Assembly: GCA_029260715.1 (NCBI GenBank)
Contig: JAJDCS010000013.1
Span: 62,001 to 126,000 of the forward strand
Reading direction: 5' to 3'
DNA from: Phycisphaeraceae bacterium
GTDB lineage: Bacteria > Planctomycetota > Phycisphaerae > Phycisphaerales > Phycisphaeraceae
Length of the DNA: 64,000 bases
Shown here: piece by piece, positions 35,475-45,727 of the stretch
Position numbering within the stretch: the first letter of the stretch is position 1
How the letters are laid out: every line of letters begins with the position of its first letter
The notes under the pieces: generated by a model
Told to the model about the DNA's origin: nothing
Databases searched by the model: none
The model's input: only the letters and a program-made list of their open reading frames with translations
Made by a program: the position numbers and the translations under genes

Positions 35475-36428
35475 GTGCAGGACGCTCAGTTAAACATCAT
35501 GGTGCTGTGCGGCGGCCCGGACCGGGAGCGGCCGGTGAGCCTCGAATCGGGCGCTCAGGTGGCAGAGGCGCTTCGCCAAGCGGGGCACGCCGCTACGTGT
35601 CACGACGTTGGGCCTGCGGACCTGTCAGCTTTGGACGCGTGGGTGCAGAAGCCGGGCGACGTTGTTTTCCCCGTGCTGCACGGCTCTTGGGGCGAGGGTG
35701 GGCCGCTTCAAGCGTTGCTCGACGCTCGCGGCATCCGTTACGTGGGTTGCGAGGTGGAAGCCGCGGCGCTTTGCATGGACAAGCACCGGACCAAGCTGGC
35801 GCTGGTTGAGCACAACATCCCCACGCCGGCGTTTGAGTGCATCGAGCGCGGTGTTGGCCCGACGCTGGGCGCCCCGCTGGTGATCAAGCCGCTGTGCGAG
35901 GGCAGCAGTATTGACCTAGCGATCTGCCACGACGAATCGCAGGTGAGCGAGGCATATGAACGTCTAGCCAACTCCCCCCGAAATCACCCCCGGAATTACC
36001 CCCGTCTGCTGATCGAGCGGTTTGTCGGCGGCAAGGAGTTTACGGTGGGCGTGATCGGCCCACGTGGACAAGAGCGGGCGCTGCCGCCGGTTCATATCGT
36101 TCCCGCCGGCGCGTTTTACGACTACGAAGCCAAGTACCACCGCGACGACACGCGGTATGTCCTCGACCCGTCCCAGATGGGCGTGGCTTCCGGGGTGATC
36201 GACGCATTGGGGCGCGTGGCGGTTGAGGCGCATTGCGCACTGGGCTGCCGGCATTTGAGCAGGGTCGATTTCATCGTGGACGAAGCGGGTCGGCTGTGGG
36301 TGCTTGAGGTGAACACAATCCCCGGTTTTACCACGCATTCACTGCTGCCCATGGCCGCGGCGCATGCGGGGTTGAGTCTGCCGCAATTGGTGGACGGGTT
36401 GGTTCGTTTGGCTATGGACGAGCGCTAA
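35475..36428 (+). CDS. ddl: D-alanine--D-alanine ligase
   Basis: A 317-residue ATP-grasp ligase joining two D-alanines for peptidoglycan precursors. Motifs: VLCGGPDRERPVSLESG, VVFPVLHGSWGEGG, CMDKHRTKLAL, VIKPLCEGSSI, ERFVGGKEFTVGVIG, DYEAKYHRDDTRY and the metal-binding end RVDFIVDEAGRLWVLEVNT. GTG 35475 is used with AAGGG upstream; ATG 35499 is possible and close to the usual family start. It stands alone, not in a dcw cluster, showing that this organism makes peptidoglycan with dispersed genes. Confidence 0.93.
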   Translation: MQDAQLNIMVLCGGPDRERPVSLESGAQVAEALRQAGHAATCHDVGPADLSALDAWVQKPGDVVFPVLHGSWGEGGPLQALLDARGIRYVGCEVEAAALCMDKHRTKLALVEHNIPTPAFECIERGVGPTLGAPLVIKPLCEGSSIDLAICHDESQVSEAYERLANSPRNHPRNYPRLLIERFVGGKEFTVGVIGPRGQERALPPVHIVPAGAFYDYEAKYHRDDTRYVLDPSQMGVASGVIDALGRVAVEAHCALGCRHLSRVDFIVDEAGRLWVLEVNTIPGFTTHSLLPMAAAHAGLSLPQLVDGLVRLAMDER

Positions 36429-36662
36429 CGCCGCTTTTGGGGTGGCGGGGTGCGATGACCGGGCCCGGTTATTGGCCGTTCTGCTCGTTTATCGGAGGCA
36501 AAGTGATATCGGGCGGTGGGGTAATAGCTGTGGATAATGTCTAGCCGCGTGTGTGGGCCGAAAGAGTCGTTACCGGCTGCCGATCGCCCCTTAGGTTGGC
36601 ATGCCAGCTTTCCGATACACCATTAAGCCGGTGTGCTGGGGACACTCGGAGGGTCTATCACT

Positions 36663-39134
36663 ATGAAGGAGCGGGAGCAGATCAAACCTACCGAGGCGCC
36701 GGCCGACCCGGCGTCTTTTGAGATCCTCGACGCCCCCGATGCGCATCAAGCGTTGGACATGCTGGGCAGGCTGGTGGGTCAGATCCAGTCGTGGCAGAAC
36801 CTCAGCGGTGAGCAGGCCAATCACCTGCGATCCGAAGCCCACGAGTTGCTCAGCGAGCAGACCCGCCTGGCCAAGCTGCGGGAGTTGCTCAACGCGCGTA
36901 GCCAGGAGATCGAGTCCCAGCAGGCCCAGCTACGCACCGAACTGAGCGAACTCGATGCCCAGAAGCACCAATTCGATCTGCAGCGACAGGGCGTCGAGCT
37001 GACACGCGAAGAACTCAACCGCGCCCAGACTCAGCTAGACGCGGGGCGCAGCGAGTTGGCGGAGCGTCAGCAGGCGTTCGATACGCGCCTGGCGGATTTC
37101 GAGATCCAGCGGGCCGGCCTGGACGCGCAACGCAAACAGATCGAGGCCCAGCGCCAGCGGCTCACCCAAGAGATACAAGACCACCAGCAAACCAAGAGCC
37201 AGATCGCCGAGGAGCAGCAGCAGATCGAGCGCAAGTGGGCGTCGCTGTACGAAGAAAAAGCGGCGATCGCCCACCGCGGTGAAGAGCTCGAAGCCAACAC
37301 CCGCAAGCTCGACGCGCGTCAGAAAGACCTCGACGACCAAGAGGCCCGCCTAGGCCAAGGCAAGGAAGAGGTCGATCAGGCCTGGCAGAAGATCCGCCTG
37401 TTGCGTGAAGAATTGCATGCTGAAAGAGCGGAGGCCGCTTCGGAGAGCCGCGAACTCGAGGCCCTGAAAAAGACCGTTGAGGCCGACCGCGAGCAGCTTG
37501 AGCGGCAGTCCAAGCGGCTGGAAGACCAGCAACGCCAGCACGACGACCAGCGTCAAGAGCTCGACGAGGCGCACGAACAACTCGCCCAGCAGGTGCGCAA
37601 GGTTGAGAACGAGCTGGCGGAACTCAAGCGGCAGCGTAAAGAATTCGAGCAGCAAGACCAAGAGCTTCAAGACAGACAAGAAGAATTAGATCAGGCGTGG
37701 AGCAAGATCAAGCAGATCCGCGAGACGCTTGAGGACAACAACCAAGCCTCGACCGCTGAGCGTGAAGAGCTCGCGGCGCAGCAGGCTGAAGTCGAAGCCC
37801 AGAAGAAGGAACTCCAGCAGCAGCAAGCCACGCTCGAGCAGCAGCAGCACCAGCTCGACAGCGACCACGAAGAGTTGGAGTACGACCGTCAACAAGTCCA
37901 AGAGCTCAACGACCGCGTCGAGAAGCAAGAGCAGGAGTTTGCCCAGCGTGAACGCGAGTTAGAGACCCGGACGGTCCAATTCGAAGACCAGTGGGCCCAG
38001 TTCCAAGAGCAGCGCACAGAGCTGGACGACCGGATCGCCGATATCGAAGCCCAGCGTGTGGAGATCGAACACCTGCGTCAGGAGTTGAGCGTCCAGCAGA
38101 GCCAGGTGGGCCAAGACCTAGAGCAGATCGAAACCGACCGTCAGGACCAGGTGCAGACCCAGCAGCAGGTTTCGCAGACCCGCGAAGAGCTTGAGGACTT
38201 GCGAGCCCAACTTGATGAGCGGAACGAGATTGTGGCGCAGCGTGAGGCTCAGGTTGAAGAAATCCAACAGCAGGTCGAGGCAGAGCGTCAAGAGCTTCAG
38301 CAGGTGCGTGAGGTGCTCGGGGCTGTGCAAGGTGCGTTGGGCGATGAGGCCGATGACGGCGACGACCTGCAAGCCAAGCTCGAAGCCATGCTGCAGAAAC
38401 AGCAGGACCTCGCCGAGCAGCGCGACGCGGTCGAGGCCCAGCGAGAAGAACTCGACCAAGCCTGGCAAAAGATCAAGCAGATCCGCGGGGCGCTTGAAAA
38501 AGAGCGCGACACCCTTGGCCAGAAAGACAAGCAGATCCAAACCATGCAGGGCAAGATCGAAGCCCAGCACAACGAATTGGAGAAGTTGCGCGACCAGTAC
38601 TTGACCGAGGAGCAGCAGCTAGAGAGCCGCCGGCGTGAGGTGGAGCAGACCCAAGAAGCCGTCAAGCAGACCAAGGCCGTGCTGCAGAAACACAAAGCCC
38701 AACTCGATCAAGAGAAGCAGACGGTCCAGCACCGCAGCACCGAGTTGCAGCACCGCGAGAAGGACATGAACCAGCGCCTCGACCAGTGCCACAACGCTTA
38801 CAAGAGCACGGTCGAGAAGTTGCGTGCCAAGCGAGACCAGTTGCTGCGTTGGCAGAAAGACCTGGAACGCAGAGAGCGTGCGTTGCAGGGACACGAAGCC
38901 GGTGGCGAGACCTATGTTGATGCCCAAGACACCGCTCCCGCACCCGTCGCGGTTGAAGCGCCAGCCGAAGCGCCGCCACAAAAAGAGGTGATGCCGCAAG
39001 AAGAGGTTTATGAACCCCAAGCCGAACCTCAAGAATATGAGATCACGCCCGAGCCTGCTTTCGAGGTCGAAGAACCGGCCTTCGAGGTCGAAGACGACGA
39101 AGCGGACGACGAAGCCACCGACGCGTGGCGGTAG
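36663..39134 (+). CDS. Very long coiled-coil protein
   Basis: 823 residues from ATG 36663, with CGGAGGG upstream. Apart from a short N-terminal region and an acidic Pro/Glu tail (the last 80 residues, ending in EVEDDEADDEATDAWR), it is a continuous Gln/Glu/Arg-rich coiled coil. The segment QAWxKI(K/R)xxRxxL recurs three times (near 37375, 37693 and 38455), each preceded by E-E-V/L-D. No TM segment or enzyme domain. Such proteins can be cytoskeletal scaffolds or SMC-like tethers; the function is unknown. It stands alone between ddl and a DUF1338 gene. Confidence 0.75.
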   Translation: MKEREQIKPTEAPADPASFEILDAPDAHQALDMLGRLVGQIQSWQNLSGEQANHLRSEAHELLSEQTRLAKLRELLNARSQEIESQQAQLRTELSELDAQKHQFDLQRQGVELTREELNRAQTQLDAGRSELAERQQAFDTRLADFEIQRAGLDAQRKQIEAQRQRLTQEIQDHQQTKSQIAEEQQQIERKWASLYEEKAAIAHRGEELEANTRKLDARQKDLDDQEARLGQGKEEVDQAWQKIRLLREELHAERAEAASESRELEALKKTVEADREQLERQSKRLEDQQRQHDDQRQELDEAHEQLAQQVRKVENELAELKRQRKEFEQQDQELQDRQEELDQAWSKIKQIRETLEDNNQASTAEREELAAQQAEVEAQKKELQQQQATLEQQQHQLDSDHEELEYDRQQVQELNDRVEKQEQEFAQRERELETRTVQFEDQWAQFQEQRTELDDRIADIEAQRVEIEHLRQELSVQQSQVGQDLEQIETDRQDQVQTQQQVSQTREELEDLRAQLDERNEIVAQREAQVEEIQQQVEAERQELQQVREVLGAVQGALGDEADDGDDLQAKLEAMLQKQQDLAEQRDAVEAQREELDQAWQKIKQIRGALEKERDTLGQKDKQIQTMQGKIEAQHNELEKLRDQYLTEEQQLESRRREVEQTQEAVKQTKAVLQKHKAQLDQEKQTVQHRSTELQHREKDMNQRLDQCHNAYKSTVEKLRAKRDQLLRWQKDLERRERALQGHEAGGETYVDAQDTAPAPVAVEAPAEAPPQKEVMPQEEVYEPQAEPQEYEITPEPAFEVEEPAFEVEDDEADDEATDAWR

Positions 39135-39318
39135 CGCCCGGTCGCCGCAAGCGGGCGTGCCTCTAACTGTCCAGCGCCGCCATGCCCGTGCCTCAAACGC
39201 TTACCCTCAAACTTGCTCTGAATATTGGCAAAGGACCGTGCCGCCTCGATAATGAGGGGTGTTGGTGGGCGTGCGTGTGACGGGGGTCGGCCCGCATATA
39301 CTTAAAAGGAAGACCGCT

Positions 39319-40119
39319 ATGGGAACCATCCGTGAGCTACTCGACCGTTTGTGGGAGGATTACGCGGCGCTGAACCCTCAGGCCAAGGCGATCCACAGCC
39401 TGCTTGAGAAGCGTGGCGAAATAATCGCCAACGACCACATCGCGTTTCGGACATTCGACGACCCGCGTGTGGGTATCACCGCCTTGGAGGCCACGTTTCT
39501 GAAGATGGGCTACCAGGCCAAGGACCGGTACACGTTCACGGAAAAGAAACTCGCCGCCCGTCACTACGAGCCGCCCGCCGACGGGTTACCCAGGGTGTTT
39601 ATCAGTGAGCTGAAAGTGGCTGAGTTTTCCGAGGGTTTCGGGGAGATCGTCAAGTCGCTGGTGGACCAGGTGCCCCAGTCGCTCGCGGACCAGTGGGACT
39701 TCCCCGTGTCGGGTCGGCCGTGGGGGGTGTCGTTCGCGGATTACGAAAAGCTCGGGGTCGAAAGCGAGTACGGCGCGTGGATGGCGGCGTTCGGGTTCAG
39801 AGCCAACCACTTCACGGTCGACGTGGGCGCGCTCAAATCATTCGATTCATTGGAACTATTCAACCAATTCCTCTTGGACAACGGCTTCAAGCTCAACGAC
39901 AGCGGCGGGCTGATCAAGGGCTCGCCGGCGGTGTACCTGGAGCAATCGTCCACGCTGGCGGCGCAGGTGCCCACGCAGTTCACCGACGGCACGCACACGG
40001 TCCCCTGCTGCTACTACGAATTCGCCAAGCGGTACACGATGCCCGACGGCAAGCTGTTCCAAGGCTTCGTGGCCAAGTCGGCGGACAAGATCTTCGAGAG
40101 CACGGACCGGCAGGGGTAG
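39319..40119 (+). CDS. DUF1338 / 2-oxoadipate dioxygenase-decarboxylase family protein
   Basis: 266 residues from ATG 39319, preceded by AAAAGGAAGACC. The family fold is marked by IIANDHIAFRTFDDPRVG (metal-ligand His), a second His in FRANHFTVDV, and a Glu in AVYLEQSS. Characterised members such as the lysine-catabolism enzyme HglS convert 2-oxoadipate to D-2-hydroxyglutarate with Fe(II), and are larger. This shorter form is common in bacteria and its substrate is not proven here. It stands alone and converges with a glycosyltransferase gene, so the pathway cannot be read from context. Confidence 0.85.
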   Translation: MGTIRELLDRLWEDYAALNPQAKAIHSLLEKRGEIIANDHIAFRTFDDPRVGITALEATFLKMGYQAKDRYTFTEKKLAARHYEPPADGLPRVFISELKVAEFSEGFGEIVKSLVDQVPQSLADQWDFPVSGRPWGVSFADYEKLGVESEYGAWMAAFGFRANHFTVDVGALKSFDSLELFNQFLLDNGFKLNDSGGLIKGSPAVYLEQSSTLAAQVPTQFTDGTHTVPCCYYEFAKRYTMPDGKLFQGFVAKSADKIFESTDRQG

Positions 40120-40153
40120 GGGCGGGCTTTTCGTTGGCTGGGGGGGCGGCGTG

Positions 40154-41119
40154 TTAGTGTGTGTCCTTGCCCAGGCCGTACGCGCGCCGGACCACGAACA
40201 GCGGTCGCTGTTTCACCTCGTCATAGATCCGCCCCAGGTACTCGCCGATCAACCCCAACGCGACGAGTTGGGCACCGCCCATAATCAGGATGAGCGTGAC
40301 GAGCGTGGTGAAGCCGATCTGCGCGACCTCGAAGCCGAACAGCCGCTTGAAGATGAAGACGCTCGCGATGGTAAACCCCACCGCGCTGATGCACACGCCG
40401 GAGTAGGTCATCAGCCGAAGCGGCTTGTACGAGAAGCTGAATACGCCGTCCATGGCGTAGCGGATCAGGCGTCGCAGCGTTTGCTTTGGGTCGCCCGCGG
40501 CTCGGTCGAGCCGGTCGTAGTAGACCGTACGCTGATCGAAGCCGATCCAGGCGCGCAGGCCGGGGATAAAGCGGTTCCGCTCATCGAGCAAATTCAGTTG
40601 TTCGACCGCTTGCCGGTCGAGCAGGCCGAACACGCCGGTGTTCGATGGGATCGGGAAATCGCTGACCCATGCGAAGACTTTGTGGAAGGCGTCAAACCCC
40701 AGGCGGCGCAGGCCCCGCTCTTGGCGGGTGCGGCGTTGGGCGCGGACGACCTGCCCGCCTTCGCGCCAGCAGGCCACGAGGTCCGCGATCACTTCCGGCG
40801 GGTCTTGGAGGTCGCCGTCCATGATGATCACCGCGTCGGCGTCTGTGTGTCGTAGTCCCGCGGAGATGGCGGCTTGGTGGCCGAAGTTCCTCGACAGGTC
40901 CACGAGCGTGAACCGGGGGTCTTCTTGGTGCTGCTGGAGGATGATCGGTACGGAGTTGTCCTTGCTGCCGTCGTTGACGTAGATGACGCGCCAATCGACG
41001 CCCTCGATTTGGGCGCAGGATTCAGCCAGCTGGCGGCGCAACTCGGGCAGGTTCTCCTGCTCTTGGTAGATCGGGATCACGATGTCGAGTCTGGCGTGTT
41101 CGGGCACGTCGCTTCTCAC
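40154..41119 (-). CDS. Glycosyltransferase family 2, polyprenyl-phosphate sugar transferase type
   Basis: 321 residues. The GT2 catalytic region begins DIVIPIYQEQENLPEL; the DXD-type motif is IIMDGDLQDPPEV, and QERGLRRLGF-like and Q/RXXRW-region features follow. Two C-terminal TM helices (GVCISAVGFTIASVFIFKRL and LILIMGGAQLVALGLIGEYLGR) and RIYDEVKQRP are typical of DPM1/GtrB/ArnC-type enzymes, which charge undecaprenyl phosphate with a sugar. GTG 41119 is used. It is 97 bp downstream of a GT-C transferase in the same direction, which could use the lipid-linked sugar it makes. Confidence 0.9.
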   Translation of the reverse strand: MRSDVPEHARLDIVIPIYQEQENLPELRRQLAESCAQIEGVDWRVIYVNDGSKDNSVPIILQQHQEDPRFTLVDLSRNFGHQAAISAGLRHTDADAVIIMDGDLQDPPEVIADLVACWREGGQVVRAQRRTRQERGLRRLGFDAFHKVFAWVSDFPIPSNTGVFGLLDRQAVEQLNLLDERNRFIPGLRAWIGFDQRTVYYDRLDRAAGDPKQTLRRLIRYAMDGVFSFSYKPLRLMTYSGVCISAVGFTIASVFIFKRLFGFEVAQIGFTTLVTLILIMGGAQLVALGLIGEYLGRIYDEVKQRPLFVVRRAYGLGKDTH

Positions 41120-41216
41120 TGAAACCCAAGGTGGTCCGCGTGTCTTTCGTTCTTTTTAATCGGGGCCTCTTAGTCGCTGTGTCATGAAGGCCGCTTCTTT
41201 TATCAGGCCGTCTGCT

Positions 41217-42722
41217 TTAGTCTTCCGCGTTGATACGCACGATTTTGTACATGCCGAAATCGATCGTCTTGAAGGCGCGGCCGCGGTGGGACAGGTATTC
41301 CCGCAGCGGGTTGACGGTCGAAAGGAATGTTACCACGTAGCACTTTTCAGGAGGCAGCAGCCCCCCCTGTTGGCCGTCGGCGTGGCGCTCCAGCGATTTG
41401 ACGGACACCCCGTCGATCTTGCGGTCGCGTAAGCCGTAGTGGCGCAGCCCGAACGCCTCGGGGTTGATGAAGTCGTCGCTGAAGGGGTAGTCGATCACCA
41501 GGACCGGTGCGTTGTCCTGGGCGTGGCGGTTTAGCCACTGGGCCGCTTCCCGGACACCCGGCTCCGATTTAATGACGCCGACCGCCTTGGGCAGGTTGTA
41601 AGCCAGCAGCGAAGCGATCACCAAAACAAAGACCGCTCGGTTCAGCGACCACAGGTAGTAGACGCCCAGTGCTGTCATCGGGATGGCTACCGGCAGCGCA
41701 TACCGCGTCACGAAGCCGGGTTTGTAGAGTATCGAGACGACGATCGGGACCACCAGGCCAAACCCGATCCACAGCGAGCAGAAGATCGCCGCGCGCCGGC
41801 GCAGCCACCAGGAGGTTTGCGTAGCGGCGGCCCGGTCAAAAGGCGTGGGCGCCAGCCAGACCGTTGCCAGCAGCGGTATCACGCACAACACACCCACCGC
41901 GCGCAGCCCAAGCAGATCGCCCAGGGTGTCGAAAGTTTGCACCAGCCCCGGCCGGGGTATCCACCACGACCCGGGCGCGCCCATCAAGAGCATCCTGATA
42001 AACAGGAAACAGATCGGCGCCGCCAAGGCCAGCGCCGCAGCCACGCCCGACAGCACGGTCTTGAGCCGTCCACGCGGCATGGTCCCGCCGGCAAGCCCGA
42101 ACGCCACAAAGACCACCTGCGCTGCCCCACAGAAAACAGCGTAGTAGTGCGAGTACGCCATCAAGGCGGTAAACAATGCGTAGCCGACGGCGTCTTTCCG
42201 TTGCCCGTTGTTCATGAGCCGATAGAAAAAGGTCATCGACATCGTGGCTGTGAAGACGAACAGCGTGTAGGGCCTGGCGTCTCGTGAGTGCAAGATAAGC
42301 ATGGGGTTGATCGCCACGGCCAGCACACTGACCGCCGCCGCCCACGCGCCAAACACGTTCCTTGCGAACCACCACGCGGCGGGGATCGCCAGGCAGCCGA
42401 AGAAAACCGCCGGCCCTCGGACCGCCCACTCGGGCGGGTATTCGCCGCTTGTGACCAGGCGCACTAAAAGCTGGTGCAGCGGGGGCTGGGGGTCTTGGCC
42501 GGTCATAAAGCTTTCGAGTAGCGGGCGACTGGAGGTGATCATTGTGATGAACTCATCCGCCCACAGCGGGCGTCCGGCCATGTTCAACCCCCGCAGGGCC
42601 GCGCCCGCTAACACACACAGGGCTAGCCAAGCCAGCTCGCCCGCGCCGATCGGTTGGCGTTCGAAGTCGCCGCTGTTGATGTTGGCTTGCGCCCAACGGT
42701 TTGGGTCTGGTGTATCCATCAT
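41217..42722 (-). CDS. GT-C type membrane glycosyltransferase (ArnT/PMT-like)
   Basis: 501 residues with about ten TM helices. The first periplasmic loop has GRPLWADEFITMITSS, with the Asp/Glu pair after Trp that forms the catalytic site of ArnT/PMT-type (GT39/GT83) transferases. Further hydrophobic blocks and a C-terminal soluble domain (DGVSVKSLERHADG) follow. These enzymes take a sugar from a polyprenyl-phosphate donor and attach it to a periplasmic acceptor. It probably works with the GT2 enzyme beside it. Acceptor unknown. The true start could be either of two adjacent ATG codons. Confidence 0.8.
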   Translation of the reverse strand: MMDTPDPNRWAQANINSGDFERQPIGAGELAWLALCVLAGAALRGLNMAGRPLWADEFITMITSSRPLLESFMTGQDPQPPLHQLLVRLVTSGEYPPEWAVRGPAVFFGCLAIPAAWWFARNVFGAWAAAVSVLAVAINPMLILHSRDARPYTLFVFTATMSMTFFYRLMNNGQRKDAVGYALFTALMAYSHYYAVFCGAAQVVFVAFGLAGGTMPRGRLKTVLSGVAAALALAAPICFLFIRMLLMGAPGSWWIPRPGLVQTFDTLGDLLGLRAVGVLCVIPLLATVWLAPTPFDRAAATQTSWWLRRRAAIFCSLWIGFGLVVPIVVSILYKPGFVTRYALPVAIPMTALGVYYLWSLNRAVFVLVIASLLAYNLPKAVGVIKSEPGVREAAQWLNRHAQDNAPVLVIDYPFSDDFINPEAFGLRHYGLRDRKIDGVSVKSLERHADGQQGGLLPPEKCYVVTFLSTVNPLREYLSHRGRAFKTIDFGMYKIVRINAED

Positions 42723-42864
42723 GCGTGATATGCCCTACCGCTTCGGTGGAAGTGTAGCCAACAGCTTCTTGATGCTCTGAGACAGAAACTTTGTAATTAC
42801 CAGGATCATGGTGTATTGCCTTAAAAAGTTGGCTTGATAAGCGTCACAGTGTAGCAGGGCTGTT

Positions 42865-42882
42865 GCGCCCTCCAAGGGGCGC
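42865..42882 (-). terminator. Hairpin after murA, possible terminator
   Basis: GCGCCC / GGGCGC arms with a short loop, 34 bp beyond the murA stop on the minus strand. There is no clear T-tract, so termination efficiency is uncertain. Confidence 0.35.
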
Positions 42883-42916
42883 GTTGAGCTGCTGCGAAAT
42901 CGCCGTGTTCCACCCC

Positions 42917-44236
42917 TTACGCCGACCCCTCCACGCGCTGGATCGTCGCGCCCAGTTGCTGGAGCTGAACCTCCATTTTTTCGTACCCGCGGTCGATGTG
43001 GTAAACGCGGTTGACGGTGGTGGTGCCGCGTGCGACGAGCCCGGCGAGCACAAGCCCAGCCGAGGCGCGCAGGTCGCTTGCCATGACGGGCGCGCCGATC
43101 AGCTCGCGCACGCCGCTGACCATGACCGACGGGCCGTTGCGGATGAGGCTCGCGCCCATGCGCGACAGCTCGGGCACGTGCATGAACCGGTCGGGGAAGA
43201 TTTTGTCGGTGATCAGCGAGTTGCCGTCGGCCAGGCATAAGAGGGCCATGATCTGGGCTTGCAGGTCGGTGGGGAAGCCGGGGTGGGGCTGGGTGACGAC
43301 GTGCACGGGGTTGAGCCTGCGGTAGCTGCCCACGCGGATGCTCTGGCGCATATCGTCGCTTGCCACGGACTTGGCGTCTTCGTCGGCCGGTTGGATCTCC
43401 AGCCCCACCTGCGCCAGCCGGTCGATCAAGGCGGTCAGCGCGTCGATCGGGCAGTTGTCCAGCACCACGTCGCCGTTGGTGATGGCCGCGGCCATGATGT
43501 ACGTGCCCGCTTCGATGCGATCGGCGATAACCTGGTGCTCGACGCTGTGCAGGTTTTTAACGCCCTCGATGGTCATGCGCGGCGTGCCGGCGCCTGTGAT
43601 GTTGGCGCCCATGGCGTTGAGCATCTTGGCTAGGTCGGCGACCTCCGGCTCGCACGCTGCCGATTCGATCACGGTGGTGCCGTCGGCAAGGGCGGCGGCG
43701 CTCATCACGTTGCACGTGCCCAGCACGGTCGACCCGTACGGCCCGCCCAGGAACACGCGCGCGCCGTGCAGGCGCCCGCCCGCCGGCGCTTCGGCGACCA
43801 TGTACCCCTCTTCCAGGCGTATCTTCGCGCCGAGCAAGCGTAGCCCGCGCATGTGCAAATCCACCGGGCGGTCGCCTATGTTGCACCCGCCGGGCATAGA
43901 GACCTTCGCCACGCCGCGCTTGGCCAGCAGCGGGCCCAGCACACAGACACTAGCGCGCATCGTGCGCACGATGTCGTAATGAGCGAGGCTCTGGCCTTCG
44001 TCTTTGACACGCAGGGTCGCCCGGTGGTGTTCGCCGTCGAACTGGACGCCGCACCCCAGCGATTCGAGCAGGCTGGCCATGTTGCGTGTGTCGCGCAGGT
44101 CGGGCACGTCGGTGAGCACGACGGGGTCGTCGGTCATCAGCGCCGCGGCCATCAGGGGCAGGCAGGCGTTCTTCGAGCCGTTGACCCGCACGCGGCCGCG
44201 CAGCCTCGCTCCGCCTTGAATCACAAATGCGTCCAT
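42917..44236 (-). CDS. murA: UDP-N-acetylglucosamine 1-carboxyvinyltransferase MurA
   Basis: 439 residues starting at ATG 44236 (MDAFVIQGGARLRG); a longer frame to 44320 would add an unconserved tail. Active-site residues are present: the Lys/Asn pair in NGSKNACLPLMAA, and the fosfomycin-target Cys in MPGGCNIGDRPVDLHMRG. Later family motifs include GFPTDLQAQIMALLCLA and FPDRFMHVPELSRMGA. MurA adds enolpyruvate to UDP-GlcNAc, the first committed step of peptidoglycan synthesis. Cys is retained, so fosfomycin sensitivity would be expected. It is divergent from apt with 118 bp between. Confidence 0.97.
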   Translation of the reverse strand: MDAFVIQGGARLRGRVRVNGSKNACLPLMAAALMTDDPVVLTDVPDLRDTRNMASLLESLGCGVQFDGEHHRATLRVKDEGQSLAHYDIVRTMRASVCVLGPLLAKRGVAKVSMPGGCNIGDRPVDLHMRGLRLLGAKIRLEEGYMVAEAPAGGRLHGARVFLGGPYGSTVLGTCNVMSAAALADGTTVIESAACEPEVADLAKMLNAMGANITGAGTPRMTIEGVKNLHSVEHQVIADRIEAGTYIMAAAITNGDVVLDNCPIDALTALIDRLAQVGLEIQPADEDAKSVASDDMRQSIRVGSYRRLNPVHVVTQPHPGFPTDLQAQIMALLCLADGNSLITDKIFPDRFMHVPELSRMGASLIRNGPSVMVSGVRELIGAPVMASDLRASAGLVLAGLVARGTTTVNRVYHIDRGYEKMEVQLQQLGATIQRVEGSA

Positions 44237-44354
44237 AACGATCTTTGTCCCACATCCGATGCGCCCGATCAAGTGACCCGGCGTGGCCCGATGCGCTCGT
44301 GACAAACCCCCATGCAGCACTTAAACTCTTACACCACCCTATCCGTGAAGGCCT

Positions 44355-44870
<516 letters not shown>

Positions 44871-44983
44871 AGCGGGCATCAACCTATTAACGCCTCTCCG
44901 CGGCGGACGGACACGGGGACACCACCATCGCTAGGAACGACCCCCAATTAGCCTCGCCCTACTGGCAGCGGTCGCAGAAGCCG

Positions 44984-45727
44984 TTGCAGGTGCTGATGTT
45001 CATGCTGCCGATGCTGGTGCTTTATGAACTGGGCACGCTGATTTACGCCACGGACGTTGCGCAAGGCGTGACGCGGTACATCTACGCGCGGTCGCTGCTG
45101 CGTGATTTTTTTGAGTTGTTCGGTGTCACGGGGTATTACCTGCCCGGGCTGATTATTGTGGTGGTGCTGCTGACGTGGCATTTAATACGCCGCGACCCGT
45201 GGCGGTTGGAGCCTGGGCTGTATGTGTGGATGTGGCTCGAGGCGGCGGTGCTGGCTGTGCCGCTTTTTGTGTACGCGGTGGTGCTGTTCCGCCAGCCGGC
45301 GTCTCAGGAGTTGCAAAGCCTCGTCTGGCAAGCGGGGCCGCTGCCCCTGGCCACCGCCCAAGAAACGGCCCGCGATAGCTGGCAGGCCATGATGGTCTTC
45401 AGCATCGGCGCGGGGATCTACGAAGAGTTGCTGTTCCGGCTGATCGGCATCGCGCTATTGCACATGGTTTTGGTGGACGTGCTGGCCCTGCCCGAGAAAG
45501 CCGGCGCGGTGGGCGCGGTGGCCTTGTCGGCACTGGCGTTTTCGCTGTACCACTTCTCCGACAGCAATCCGTTCACGCTCAACAAGTGTTTGTTCTACAC
45601 CGGCGCGGGGGTCTACTTCGCGGCCGTGTATGTGCTTCGTGGGTTCGGCATTGTAGCCGGGACGCACGCGGTGTACGACGTGATCGTCGTCACGCTCCAG
45701 AGCCTTTACGTGACCAACCACTCCTGA
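44984..45727 (+). CDS. CPBP-family intramembrane protease; N-terminus probably starts earlier
   Basis: 247 residues from TTG 44984. A polytopic membrane protein with the glutamic-type protease motifs EELLFR (GIYEELLFRLIG), a His in LYHFSDSN and a third motif GTHAVYDVIVV. This is the CPBP/ABI (Rce1-like) family. In-frame codons upstream of the TTG (to the stop at 44888) encode SPYWQRSQKPLQVLMF, which fits the conserved start of planctomycete CPBP proteins. No ATG, GTG or TTG lies there, so the real start may be the ATC at 44927, which has a GGGGAC sequence upstream. Alternatively the N-terminus is annotated short. It follows apt by 113 bp. Confidence 0.8.
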   Translation: MQVLMFMLPMLVLYELGTLIYATDVAQGVTRYIYARSLLRDFFELFGVTGYYLPGLIIVVVLLTWHLIRRDPWRLEPGLYVWMWLEAAVLAVPLFVYAVVLFRQPASQELQSLVWQAGPLPLATAQETARDSWQAMMVFSIGAGIYEELLFRLIGIALLHMVLVDVLALPEKAGAVGAVALSALAFSLYHFSDSNPFTLNKCLFYTGAGVYFAAVYVLRGFGIVAGTHAVYDVIVVTLQSLYVTNHS

